Of a stretch of 64,000 nt of DNA, positions 14,934 to 26,300 are shown in pieces. The DNA comes from Oasisia sp. SBJ-2009 (taxonomy: Eukaryota; Annelida; Polychaeta; Sabellida; Siboglinidae). Location of the stretch: NCBI GenBank assembly GCA_964017155.1, contig OZ024856.1, positions 45,072,610-45,136,609 on the forward strand, read 5' to 3'. The notes beneath the pieces are model-generated. The model was not told the origin of the DNA and made no database searches. It saw nothing but the letters and a program-made list of their open reading frames with translations. Made by a program: the position numbers and the translations under genes. The stretch's first letter is position 1, and every line of letters begins with the position of its first letter.

Positions 14934-15105
14934 CTGCAACATAAATACTTGGTGATAGTTACAACATTTACAACAACCTTGTAGTAGTAGTTGGAGTCTC
15001 CATGATCCTTACTGTATACTGGATTTTCACACATTTTTCACACACTTCTCAAATTCCCCCAGTCCGTTGTCATGCAAATGAGTGTATGTGAATAAGTATA
15101 TATAC

Positions 15106-15114
<9 letters not shown>

Positions 15115-15160
<46 letters not shown>

Positions 15161-15165
15161 TATCA
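15115..15165. repeat. (TA)n microsatellite in ISCA2 intron
   Basis: About 25 TA units interrupted once by CA, lying in the intron between the last two coding exons of ISCA2. The rest of that intron (14934-15740) is AT-rich with nothing else recognised. Confidence 0.95.
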
Positions 15166-15720
15166 TTTAGAAGTTTATGTTTTGGTGTCACTGGAAGACG
15201 GCACAAAATGTGCTATGTAACAACCACGTAACAATACTTTTCTTTTTATTTGCTTATGTAGAATGTAATTTTGTTGTTGTAAAATAAAATTTGATTTGAT
15301 TTGATACTGCACCTGTATAAAATGTATTAATATTTTGTATTTGTACATTTTGCTAAAATAACCCCCACATCTTATTAAATTATTACTATTTAACGATGTT
15401 CTGTACAACATAAGACAAGTAACCCTATTTTTCATCTTTTGTCTTTATTATTATTATTTAGGTATCACTGTTTCCTTTGTTGCTGCCAATATCACACTAT
15501 ATCTACTTGTAAAATGTGTATGATCAGAATTAAACCAAATCCCCTAATACAAAACTTTAGTAATCTCTGTTCAACATATCTAATATAAATCTGTGAGAAA
15601 CCAAGATTATAAATATATCGTCATCATGTGGACACTATATACAGATTACAAAGATACGATGCATAAAAATCAGAAGGAAAATGCTAGAATCAGTCAGATT
15701 TTTTCACCACGCACACGTGC

Positions 15721-15740
15721 AGACACACACACACACACAC
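15721..15740. repeat. (GT)n microsatellite forming the ISCA2 5' splice site
   Basis: On the minus strand the intron starts with about nine GT units immediately after the exon's CAG. The splice donor is therefore part of a length-variable array. Confidence 0.85.
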
Positions 15741-15853
15741 CTGTCATCGTCATTGATAGTTGCATCGAGGTTGAACTTGTACTGGAAGCCGGAACATCCT
15801 CCTCCTTCCACAATGATCCGCAGGAGACTCGTGTCTGCGATCTTCTTCAGTTG
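15741..15853 (-). CDS. ISCA2: ISCA2, penultimate exon
   Basis: A 113-nt exon, phase 0 in and phase 2 out, encoding [20 protein letters not shown], then [17 protein letters not shown]. The [11 protein letters not shown] block is the signature of ISCA2 with its first cluster-binding cysteine. Acceptor is ttttttgtag. The donor is unusual: the exon ends GACAG and the intron begins with GTGTGTGT, so the splice site is the first repeat of a (GT)n microsatellite (15721-15740). The frame joins exactly to both neighbouring exons. Confidence 0.93.
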
Positions 15854-16167
15854 CTACAAAAAACAACCACCATTTGACTCAAAAATATAAGATATGCCAT
15901 AAATTATATTCGTCCTGAAGCCTTCTATCAGTATCCTTCCAGGAGACCGAACTGTACTGAGCATTGTACAATATATGCAATGTTTAACTTCAGCTTCTAC
16001 GTGTTAGTGCACTATGCTAATATGCTAACTCTGGAGCTTTGTAATTTATAAGTGCATCTCACCTCGGGCCCCAATGTCCACCTGACAGCTTCTACATTCA
16101 GTGGTTTCCTAGAACCACCGACCTCTGACCTTGCAACTGATGGTGTATTTCAAGAAAAAACCACAAA

Positions 16168-16310
16168 GGTAGTTAGAGTGTTGTTATTTAGAGTGCTGTT
16201 ATTTAGAGTGTTGACAATAAGAGTGTTGCCATTAAGAGTGTAGTTATTTAGAGTATTGTTATTTAGAGTGTTGTTATTTAGAGTGTTGTTATTTAGAGTG
16301 TTGTTATTCA
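16168..16310. repeat. 15-bp tandem repeat (TTGTTATTTAGAGTG)n
   Basis: About nine partly degenerate copies of TTGTTATTTAGAGTG. It lies in the intron between the presequence exon and the penultimate exon of ISCA2. No coding role. The remainder of this intron (16311-17846) contains a (TA)n palindrome at 17577-17672 and no other recognised feature. Confidence 0.85.
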
Positions 16311-17573
16311 GTCATTAACATTTTAGTGGACACTGTGAGTTGGTGTCATTCCTGACAGTGACAGTGTTGCCTCACAGGTCAATGTAATCTATTAATACTA
16401 CAATTATTATTCCTTACTTTTCTGTGTGTTGTGATTACAGCCTACTGGAATAAAGGACACAAGCAAGGTCTGTCACTTAAGGCAGCTTGTACCTTGTTGA
16501 GGAGTACTGCTCTACTGCTGCTTGGAGGACAGATACCAGTAATTATTGGGCTAAGCACAAATACATCAAGGTATTTGTCACACCTACTGTAGTTTAGACC
16601 AGTAGGTGTGCCTGTTCAAAGCTACTAAACCCAATAAGCTTGTTTCATACAAAAGAACAGTCATTCAAAGCACTCTTTAAACCTTTAGTTCCTCAGCAAC
16701 TGTAACAGGAATGTAGTGCTGCTGTAAATTTATGTCACATTACAGCTTCCCATTATTGCTACAAATGCAATGTTTTGCTCAACCTAATACAATATCACTT
16801 GAATATGTATAGCCATCACCACTACATGTTACTGCTAACCAAAAGCCAGGTAGGTATATAGAGTAATTGGCATAACATGGTTAATTACTATTACCCCACC
16901 TATGGTGCCAGACTACGCTTGCCCGTGGACGACTGCGCCATCTACAGAACTGATCATCACTAAATTCTCTCAGGTCAGTCAGGTGGGATAAAAGCCGTCT
17001 TGAAAATGAGAGCATAGAAGCGTATCAATAGCGTGTAATTAACTGTAAATAACATTTGTTGCTTTTTCTGAACCACGCTACCAAATTGACAGATTACAGG
17101 CCAATGTTTCAAGTACTGAGTAAATGAAGACAGAAAGACACGAGTAGACCTTGCCACCTCAGAAGAGCTGCACTTACACTACTCCAGATTTGGCACATTA
17201 TCGACAGTTGGTGGCACTTCACAGGTGGCGGTACGACACACAATGTACAAGTTTAACTTGGCCAAGTATCAATCTGAGATCACGACTTTATACAAAACAT
17301 TAAGTTGAGAGCCACACCTGACAGCCAATGGATAACACGAACTTCTTGTGTCGGAAGGCATTTTATACACTTTGATTGCATATTTTATAGCTACTCTTAT
17401 ATGTGTTTATTTTAGAATTTGTTTTTGAATTTACACATCTTAGACATCTAGGTTTATTATTCCATAGCTTTGTTTGTGTAATTATTATTATTGATTATGA
17501 TAGTTATTCATTATCAAGACGCAACACATTTCATGGTACCTCGTGTTAATTTGATTATATCAAAGTTTAATAT

Positions 17574-17576
<3 letters not shown>

Positions 17577-17640
<64 letters not shown>

Positions 17641-17672
17641 CTAATATATATATATATATATATATTAGTATG
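17577..17672. repeat. (TA)n array with palindromic flank
   Basis: About 28 TA units, then CATACTAATATATA...TATATATTAGTATG (17637-17672), an exact 36-bp inverted repeat around a second (TA)n core. It has the same architecture as the palindrome at 10494-10565. Confidence 0.9.
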
Positions 17673-17846
17673 TAAGACTTGTTTTAATGAATTTGTAAAG
17701 TGCCTGTGAGAGCCCATCATGAAAAGGGCACTACATAAATGTACATAATATTAGCATCACTAACATGTCAGTAAAGCAGACAGGTTGACCCCTCCATATA
17801 CAGTGCCTGTCACACAATGTCTACAGACAGTTGTCACTAAACACAC

Positions 17847-17982
17847 CTTAATGCAGCCGTCACTCATCTGCAACTCAGAGTGACCTGTGGCCTGGGAGTC
17901 GTCATCTGCCAGTTTCTGCTGGACACTGGTTGTTGATGAGAGCCGCCGGGCCGCCGCCGCCCTCGCATAGCTCCAGTGTAGT
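17847..17982 (-). CDS. ISCA2: ISCA2, presequence exon
   Basis: A 136-nt exon that leaves in phase 0 (donor AAG/gtgtgt) and enters with one leftover base after tgttgtag. It encodes LHWSYARAAAARRLSSTTSV, then QQKLADDDSQATGHSELQMS and DGCIK, which continues directly into QLKKIADTS of the next exon. The Arg/Ala/Ser-rich, acid-free first part is typical of a mitochondrial targeting peptide, and LQMSDGCIKQL matches the start of the mature ISCA2 domain. At least one further 5' exon with the start codon is required. It was not found. Confidence 0.85.
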
Positions 17983-20920
17983 CTACAACAGTATACAGTT
18001 CACAATTAAAATAGTTAAAACTGTTGTTTTTTGAATGAATGAACGTTTATTTAACAACAACAACAACAACACAGGAATATACAACATAGTATGGGAAAAT
18101 AATACAATACATAATGGTAATGACAATACAATATAATATAAGTGCTGTTGTTAAAGGGACATAGCAGAAGTCATATGACTTGTAAGGCGCTATGACCTTT
18201 TCAACTAAAATGCGTAGTAGTTATAGTAAAAGTTATAAGATTGAATACAAACCAACAATATTTTGTTTTCGTTGTGTTAATTGTTCATAAATACGAAGAA
18301 AGTAACATCGACTTTAATTTTTTCTTAAATTGTTGCAAACTTGGCAACTGTGATATATCACTTGCAAGACCGTTCCATATGTGTATACCTCTGACAGTAA
18401 TTGACAGTACCAGTAGTCTATGGGTGGTGTTCGCATTTTTAACATAAACTAGTTTAGATTGTCTGGTATCATGCTTGTGTACGGCTGCAGTTGGTTCAAA
18501 GTTGGTTTGTATTCAATAATGCCATCATCAACTCAGTCTCAGGTGGTTTCCCCCAAACAGCCCAAACTCGAGTTAACGCAGGAGTTGCCCTTCTCTAGAA
18601 TGAGTGAGTCCACTACAGGTTACACATTTACCCCCTGTGTGGGATCTTTTACTTCCCCTGGCATAGACACCAGATGGAAGGGACCACCGGCTTTTAGTGT
18701 CTCTTTCGAAAAAAGACACAGGCAAATATGGGGTGAATGAAACTGACTAAGTTTCGAAACGGCGGTAGGTGGGATTGAATCACCATCCCCTCGATTGATA
18801 GTCCGGCGCTCTGTCGCGCGACCACTGCTTCATGCACTGATTACCTTTCAGATATTCTAATATAACTGTTCTCAACACTGAGTGATAAATCACCCAATTG
18901 ATTGCATTTGTGACATATAGTAACAACAGCGTAGATGAGTTAGTTTAACGAGAACTCTTCAATAATTAGATGTGTCTGTTGCTTTCACACTACCATGGAA
19001 TGGCTGCAAGTGTTAAAATGGAAGGTACCCATAAAAATAACATGCTTCCAACATAAATCAGACGCTTCTGACAATTCATTCAATACAGATTTGTGCAACC
19101 AAGAGTTTTTGAAATTACATATTTCCTAGTTTATTTCTTCTGATTCTTCAACATATGCAAAACCTAACATGTGACATGACACATCCAGATAATTGAAATG
19201 GAACCGTTTTATGAATTCAGATTTGATATTAGCACTGCATTGTCATTCAACACTGGTGTTGTTCTTATCCAATGTACAAACATGTTGCATTGTGAAATGA
19301 AAGTTATTTACTACAAACCAAACTATAAAAGAAAACTTCTAGGCTCAAGCAATGATAATGTTAGAAAATCTGCTTACTACAGAAACTCTTCATATAAGGA
19401 AGCACTCATTTAGAAAAATCATAATATTTTTTAATGTCTACCTCTACAATTTATTTAAATTCAATGCAGCTACAAGTTATTACAGACTGCAAGTCATCAA
19501 TATTGTCATTTATTATAGTGACTTGTTTAAAGTTGTTCATTTGGCCTTTAAAGGTTGGTGCCTGGCTATTGCCTGCCCTGTCACTAGGAATCAACAAGGG
19601 TCGTAATTAACAGGCTGTTCACTGAACTGAGTGTTTTTAACGCGAGAAAATCACAGTAGCATAAAACATCAAAGACCTTTGCAGCTAAGCTAAATGCCGT
19701 CTAATACATTGCCAACTGTTTATAATCTCAACATTCTGGATACTTTTTGTGCACCAAAAATGTAGACAATGAACACTATTTTGGGCTTATCAAACGGAAC
19801 ATGGCAGGCAGAATTCCTTTAATATATGTATTTAGGTTAACATTTAAAAAAATGCTCTCTTTGTTAAATTTCCAACCATGGACTTGGTTCTGTTGGGTCC
19901 ATAAGTTTTGTATAAATAGTTTATAAGTAACATGTGCAGTTTTGTTAGTAAAACATGTTTTTAATCATTTCAAAAATCTATACGGACATTCACACAACTG
20001 CCCAACTGACATTTTGCATCAACCTGTTAAATATGATGGACATTATGATTTTGTGGGACAAAAAGAACATGTGCACAACTGCACATTACTTCTGTCTATC
20101 TTGCTGTAACCTTTCTCAAGTATAACCTCAGGTTTGGCAACTGTCTGGCTATGTTAGATGTTAGCCTTTTTTGCTATGACTTGGTCACTTGCGTGAAAAA
20201 CAGAAAACTTGTCAGGTAAAACTGGCCATGATTTCAAGCATCATTACAGATATTGCAACACCTATCAATTGGCTAAAAACTCATTTTATTGTTTGCTAAC
20301 TAAAACAAAATTTTAAAATATGTACAAATGTCAAAAAAGTAAACATGCACAAGTGAACTAGCACGTCACAATGAATACTGTCTTGATCATAACTGTGACA
20401 TTTCATCTCAAATGTGATGAGCAAAAATACTGAATATTTTGAGCGTAACTGATCCTCTTAAATATACATAATATTTGGACAAATATATATATATATACAC
20501 ATATATATATATTTATATAATCTTGAATCTACCTATGGCTATGTCTCCATTTATAATTTTATATACAGTGTACAAAACGTGTAGTAATCAAAATGGACCA
20601 TGGTTATATAACCATTAAAACTCAAAGTGCAAAGTCAAAGACTAAACACTAATATATAAAAAGTCTCAAACAACCAGCAGCCAACCACGCAAAGCAGGTG
20701 TCATGGCATTACGCTGCTATTACCCTGGCTGATCATCTCCATAAAGTTGGCGATTGAACGGAGTCGAACTATACAGTGTCATAGCAACTGTCTTCTCCTG
20801 TCACTGAGGCATCAGCCATGGGAACAGCTGAAGATGGACACATGACTGGTGGGAATCCCAATATAATGACCCATTCACGTCCTAAACATTGCATGTAACA
20901 TGAGCAGTGTGTAGCTGAAA
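17983..20920. other. Upstream part of ISCA2 region and intergenic
   Basis: The start exon of ISCA2 should lie here or just beyond, but no short open piece with a convincing donor was singled out. The region contains (CAA)n at about 18053-18070, a minus-strand SINE-A at 18544-18835, and long AT-rich stretches with no coding signal. Confidence 0.35.
18544..18835 (-). mobile_element. SINE-A, tRNA-derived, full-length copy
   Basis: On the minus strand it reads: tRNA-like head with GCGCGACAGAGCGCCGGACT and B-box-like GATTCAATCCC, then CGAAACTTAGTCAGTTTCAT, a middle part with CACTAAAAGCCGGTGGTCCC, TCTGGTGTCTATGCCAGGGG, AGTAAAAGATCC, and the tail CAACTCCTGCGTTAACTCGA. The same modules in the same order occur on the plus strand at 57406-57705. 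A-box, B-box and shared tail make a tRNA-derived SINE family. Confidence 0.8.
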
Positions 20921-20924
20921 TCAC

Positions 20925-21200
20925 TGAGGGTGGTGTAGCGGTTACCACATCCGCCTGCCACGCCGGTGGCATGGGTTCAAACCCCAGTACCAGCAGATGT
21001 GATATAAAAATCTGGTTCTCAACATTGGGGACTGTGTATCCCTCGTGAATCGGAGAATCACGTTAATGTCGGTCCCGTCTCAATTTGGGACGTAAAAGAA
21101 CCACTGAGGACGACAAGCACCCTGGTAGTGACCATCCTCAGTGACTCCTGCGTTAGCCCAAGATTGGGCTTTTTGGAGTAAATAACCTGAGACCCAATAT
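20925..21200 (+). mobile_element. SINE-A-related, tRNA-derived, variant head
   Basis: Head GTGGTGTAGCGGTTACCACA (A box) and GGGTTCAAACCCC (B box, 20971-20984) at tRNA spacing. The body contains TCGTGAATCGGAGAATCACG and ACGTAAAAGAACCACTGAGG, and it ends in the family tail CTCCTGCGTTAGCCCAAGAT plus TTTTTGGAGTAAATAACCTG. The body differs from the 57.4 kb copy while the tail is shared, so this is a sister subfamily with a conserved 3' module. Confidence 0.8.
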
Positions 21201-21481
21201 ACAGGAGGCCGACCACACGCCTAGTGGGCGATTTCATTGGCTGACATTATAAGATGAGTTTTGAAAGGGGTGTGCCAGGAGTAGAGAATAGCTGGTAACG
21301 ACGAAATCAGCTGCAGCGACTGAGGATGCAGGCAGCAAGAACTCACTGTTACTGTTACTAGTGTTACTGTTAGTTAGTCACTATGTCACTATGACTATGT
21401 GTATAATTATAAAAGAAAGAAATATATCAAACATGTCTAAAATATTTACGTGTAAAGACTGTTTTGACTTGCGAATGAGAC

Positions 21482-21945
21482 AAATTGGGGCACTTATGTA
21501 CAAGTCGGACCCACCTCAATTTTGCTATTATAACTGTATTTTTGCCAACATTTGATACTTGATTTTGTTAATTCAATCAATTATAATCATCTTGCGCATA
21601 TTTATGTTTTATAAACAGCGCGTCTTGGCATACTTTTGAGGTCGAAAAGACAGCGCGGTCGGCATAAACAAACTGTTTATCGCTCATTTCATATGCACGG
21701 CGGCAGCACAGTAACATGCACCGGCCACTGCTGTGCTTGCGACTGGCACAAATCGCGCTGTTTTTTCGACCTCAAAAGTATGCCAAGACGCGCTGTTTAT
21801 AAAACATAAATATGCGCAAGATGATTATATTTATAATTGATTGAATTAACAAAATCAAGTATAAAATGTTGGCAAAATTAGACAGTTATAATGGCAAAAT
21901 TTAGGTGGGTCCGACTTGTACATAAGTGCCCAAATTGGGAGTTTA
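21482..21945. mobile_element. Foldback element FB2 (about 180-bp inverted arms)
   Basis: The left arm (about 21482-21660) and right arm (about 21760-21945) are near-exact reverse complements. Shared words include CAAATTGGGGCACTTATGTA, CAAGTCGGACCCACCT, TTGATTTTGTTAATTCAATC, ATCATCTTGCGCATATTTAT and CGCGTCTTGGCATACTTTTG. The central spacer of about 100 bp is GC-rich. No protein is encoded. Arm identity is much higher than in FB1, so it is younger. The ends read CAAATTGGGG / CCCAAATTGGG. A clear target duplication was not identified. Confidence 0.85.
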
Positions 21946-21959
21946 AAAAACGCGTCCTT

Positions 21960-22617
21960 ATCTGTCACAAGTCACAACAGACATGACGAAATCAAGTCAC
22001 GTACTGTCAGTGTCAAACGTTGTTTACGTTTCATCGTCACTGTCAATGACTGACGCTACGCAATCATACTTGCGTTAATGACTCTTTACATCGTTGATAG
22101 CATGTCATTATTACTTTTAGATTTGTTCAAACTAACACATTTTATGTCAAGTAATTAACTGTGCATACTCATGAATTCGTAGATCTGTAACTAAAAATGT
22201 CTTTGCGCGGAGAACCCTCAAACTTTTTAAGAGAGTTGCCATCTTTAAACATCTGAATTTATTATCGCTTACAACACATTAAACACACAATATTTGCATA
22301 TTATTTTGCAGTGTCATGTATTTTCTTTGGCATTGTTTTATTGATTTGTTATTCTAATGTTTTATTCGAAAATGGAACGCTATATTCAGTCCAAATTTTA
22401 TTTAAATGTGTTGATGTTATATGTGGCCAACGACTTATCGATCTGTGCAGAGGGCGCTTCTGCGCACCTGCTAGCTAATGCATTTTGGGATAGGTTATTA
22501 GCTTCCGTAATTTTCTATGATATTTATCTCTATAGAAAGAGGATATGTAAGAACTCTTTAGGAATTTGCCAATATCCTTATGTGTTTACGTTAGATATAC
22601 AGTGTCTTGTCGTTCAG
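21960..22617. other. Probable promoter and 5' region of the PKC gene
   Basis: Unique-looking sequence between foldback FB2 and the first PKC coding exon. It may hold the PKC promoter and possibly the divergent ISCA2 start, but no TATA box or start exon could be fixed. The frame is open upstream of the PKC start back to 22357. A good acceptor (tgtcttgtcgttcag, ending 22617) suggests that part is intron and that a 5' untranslated exon exists upstream. Confidence 0.35.
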
Positions 22618-22638
22618 GACACCACGAAGGTTGCAAAG

Positions 22639-23001
22639 ATGGTGGATCACAAGAGAAAAATGGTCTTTTTCAACGGCACCATCAAGCTGAAGATATGCGA
22701 AGCTGTCGACCTGCGGCCTACCGATTTTGCCACCCGACATCAAGTCGGAAGTCAAAAAAATGTACAAGTAATCGACCCGTATATTACAGTGGACGTCGAT
22801 GATGTACCAGTTGCGCGGACTACGACGAAACAGAAATCGGTTAAACCAACTTGGAACGAGGATTTTACGACAGAAGTGCATAATGGCCAAACGATCGGAT
22901 TGACAGTGTTTCATGATGCGGCCATACCCCCGGACGAATTTGTCGCCAATTGCACTATCGCCTTCGACGATTTATCGGGAAAACTGTCGTCCGACATATG
23001 G
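22639..23001 (+). CDS. PRKCE: PKC epsilon-type, exon 1: C2 domain
   Basis: Encodes the novel-PKC C2 domain: [83 protein letters not shown]. It ends with TGG before donor gtaaga in phase 0. Two in-frame start codons have good context: 22639 (MVDHKRK...) and 22660 (MVFFNG...). Family proteins begin at the position of the second. If the first is used, seven basic residues are added. I give the longer form and number residues from 22660. The C2 of this class binds lipids and RACK-type partners without calcium. Upstream open frame to 22357 is probably not translated. Confidence 0.92.
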
Positions 23002-23317
23002 GTAAGATGCTGTTTGATATTCGTTCGCGATTTCGGACTTGTAGGGCCGATGTAATGTGGGGAAGTTTGTGCGGTGCGAGCGCGTTGTTTTTCCCTTGGT
23101 TGGACGGCGTCTCGCTGACTGCGGCTGGCGCGGCTGTCGGCCATGGCAAAGGCGGCGCATGAAATATGTTAATGGCATATTGCTATTGATTTCGCTGCGC
23201 TCGGCGTGTGACAGTTCGGTATCGCCGCCCGACCTCCTAAAATGCCGGCGCGACGTCTGGGAATGAGACGTCCTGCCTCTTTAGCACATTATTTGCAATA
23301 CACATGTCTGTTTGCAG

Positions 23318-23381
23318 GTTGACCTAGAACCCAACGGCAAGATACACATCATGGTACAGTTAATTGGCACTGCTTCAGAAG
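23318..23381 (+). CDS. PRKCE: PKC epsilon-type, exon 2: end of C2
   Basis: A 64-nt exon after tgtttgcag, phase 0 in and phase 1 out (donor GAAG/gtgagg). It encodes VDLEPNGKIHIMVQLIGTAS plus E, the last strand of C2. The W-V-D-L-E-P-x-G-K join with exon 1 is the conserved end of novel PKC C2 domains. It is short and easily missed by ORF-based methods. Confidence 0.92.
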
Positions 23382-26300
23382 GTGAGGCATACATTGTTTA
23401 CATTTATTATGGCTCTTTCACTGTGCTACCTTGCTAGCTGGGGAGGCCATGTGCCAATGTTTATTTACAACAGATCAGTGTAATCATGATCAAAAGGTTA
23501 AATCCTGTGGTCCAGGGCATACAATTAAAGACATTGTGTGTGTGCAGTGAACCATAAGAAGCAGGCCTGGTCTGCTGGGGGGTCTCTCACTTGGTTGAGT
23601 GCTTGTCTATTGTGAATACACAGAAGTGTTTCTGACACTGATTGATCTGTTTTTTTGTAGTTAAGTTTTTCTCACATAATGTTTTATAGTTTACGTAGTT
23701 GTCTATTTGTTGATAAATTAAGAGTTTAGTTACCAAGCATTAATTGGTCCATTGTCACTACTCACTTTTAGCATAGAAATATCAGTAAAACTATTTCCTG
23801 TTTGAGTATGTTTAAAATCTGTTGAATGTTGTGTTAGATGTGGAATTACCAAGTATTTAAAAAAAATGGATTTAAAGATAGATCCATAAGTAATTGGAAG
23901 TTTCAAAACAATGTTGGACTGGAGATGTTTTGTGGCTTCAAAATAAAGTTTATTTCAAAACTTCATTAAATGCGAAATATAATATTTACTATGTAATAAA
24001 GGATAAAGTTTGTTAAATTATTGAAAGATATAAATTTAGATACAGACTTTCCCTAACTGTTTTACTTAAATACTACAATTTATGGTTAAGATACATGTGT
24101 CAAATCCTTCAATATTCTGGAAATTTAAAAAGTTGATGTCTCAAAAATAATTAAATTTTAATTAGTGCATGAGGCTATACTTCTTGATTACTTCTTCATG
24201 CAAATTATATGACCTGATTATGTTCAGTACCGTGTATAATGCAAAGCTTATGAAAGTATGAACTAACATGGTAGTCTCTGAAATGTAAACATAGTGATGC
24301 TGATAATTTCTAAAAAATCAGATATGATTATACTAGAAGAATGAAGTAATGAAGATACTAATCTGGCACACAGAAATACACTATGAGCCTGTAACACAAC
24401 AATTAAATATAAACTGTTAAAAATCATTTTTTGAAATAACAACATAGGTTTATTCCCATTTTAATTGTGTGGTTTTCCAAAAAAATCCATTTATAACAAT
24501 GGTACACATGTGACCTATATATTTGGCAGATTACAGACGTATGTAACTTGTAAACTTCTTTTTATAGCATGTAAAGTAAGATGCATCTGAAAATAGGTAT
24601 ATATAACCGGTACTCAGATGCTTGCAACTGGACATATTCTCAGGCTATGTACAGACCAGAAATTGGCTAAATATTCGTGCAGATGTGAATTGTATAAATT
24701 AACCAAACAGAATCCAAGAATGCTATGGAGACGGGCAACGGGTGCAAATACATTGATTTTTGTTTCCAGGAATTATTTCAGCAGCCTGTAGTTCATTGTT
24801 GGTTTACAATACAAGGTCCAGATTGCAACTATCTATTACCACACGTGGGTTTATAATGGTTATAAGGATTAACATATTCCTTTTAATTCAGTAGTAACGT
24901 ACCGTAATAATTATTCAGCTTAAAAATTCTACGTTTGTTTTCACATATTTCTAAAATAAGGATACTGAGGCAAGCCAAGTTTTTTACTTCAACCATAAAA
25001 TTGTAGAAATGGCAGACATGCATTTCAAGGTGGTAGTACAAAGCATGTTTGCCTGTGTTCGATAATGAACAGACAAAGTTTAAAATTATAATATTTAAAA
25101 GTAATCTATCAAGAAACGTTAGTATGATATATGTATTGGACTGTGGATTATTTTGAAGCCAACACACATTTTTTAGACATAAGAAAAAAATTGCATTCTG
25201 AGAAACAGGAACATTACATTTAGAGTCATCGATCTATTTATAGAGTCATTACTAAAACTCATGGTATTTTTAGATACTATTTTATTGAAATAACTTTGCA
25301 AAACTAAATTTCACATCGGGTAATATCAAGTCATATATTCACAGCCCATAATTACTAAGTGCCAAAACACATTACATTTTGTCAAGATACACGCCCAATG
25401 TTGAGATGCTTTGATGGGGGCAGGACTTGTTCATGTTATGAAATGGGTCACATTGGGGTGCTGTTTTCAGTAACCCTGTTCCCCAGTGACTTCACTTTTA
25501 CCAACAGCCTGTTTGAACTCTTTACCCAAGCAGCTAGATTGGGATCTTGTTACCCCCCAGTAATGTTTTTCTGTGAACCTTATCACCCCGATGCACTGAC
25601 ATTTATCAGAGTCAGTGAGTTACCCCCACCCTCACCAAACTGGTGTGACGCCCTCCCCACCCCAAATACAGTTGGTGACATCTCACCAGTGACACATTTC
25701 CTAGATTCACAGAAAAGGAAACCGGGTGATGAGCAGATTATGATGGATTTGGAAGAGATGGCATGACTGGTTCTTGATTTACAGTTACCCGTGTGGTCAT
25801 GTGTTGTGTGGTCAAAAACTGGTCATGCACTATAATTTATATTTATTTATAACTCATGATAAAACCAATTAAAATAGCATGTTGTGGACACATATATCAC
25901 TAAAATGTTCTATTTACACAATCTGACAATTTTGAAACTGACACATGTAAGATGAAAATACCGGTGTTATGTAACTTATGTTTAGAGTAAGGAATATTGG
26001 ATATTTAGAAGTTAAAGATGACATAAAAATAGTCGTTAATAACTTTGTAAAAATTAGCTGTTCTGCGGACACTACATGACTGGTCAGTGGTCACCCTAGT
26101 CATTCTACCAGACATACCTAGTTTCAGAACTAGCCACAACTACCCATGGGGTAGCCATGAAGCAGAAGTAATGAACAGTTTCACAGTTTAGTTGCTAGAT
26201 CGCCATGCCAAGTGTGATAGTGGACACAGTTTGAATATGGTATTTGTTTTTAAAGAGTGCCAGGAAATAACTTTGAACAACTATAGAGTTGCTTCAAAGG

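Noticed and set aside
22357..22638. Upstream in-frame extension of the PKC N-terminus (about 94 residues)
   Set aside because: Novel PKCs start at the C2 strand; a good acceptor at 22616-22617 suggests the upstream open part is intron. No homology in the extension.
25359..25766. Open frame of 135 codons in PKC intron 2
   Set aside because: No recognisable domain, no Kozak or splice support, and composition matches surrounding intron; chance frame.
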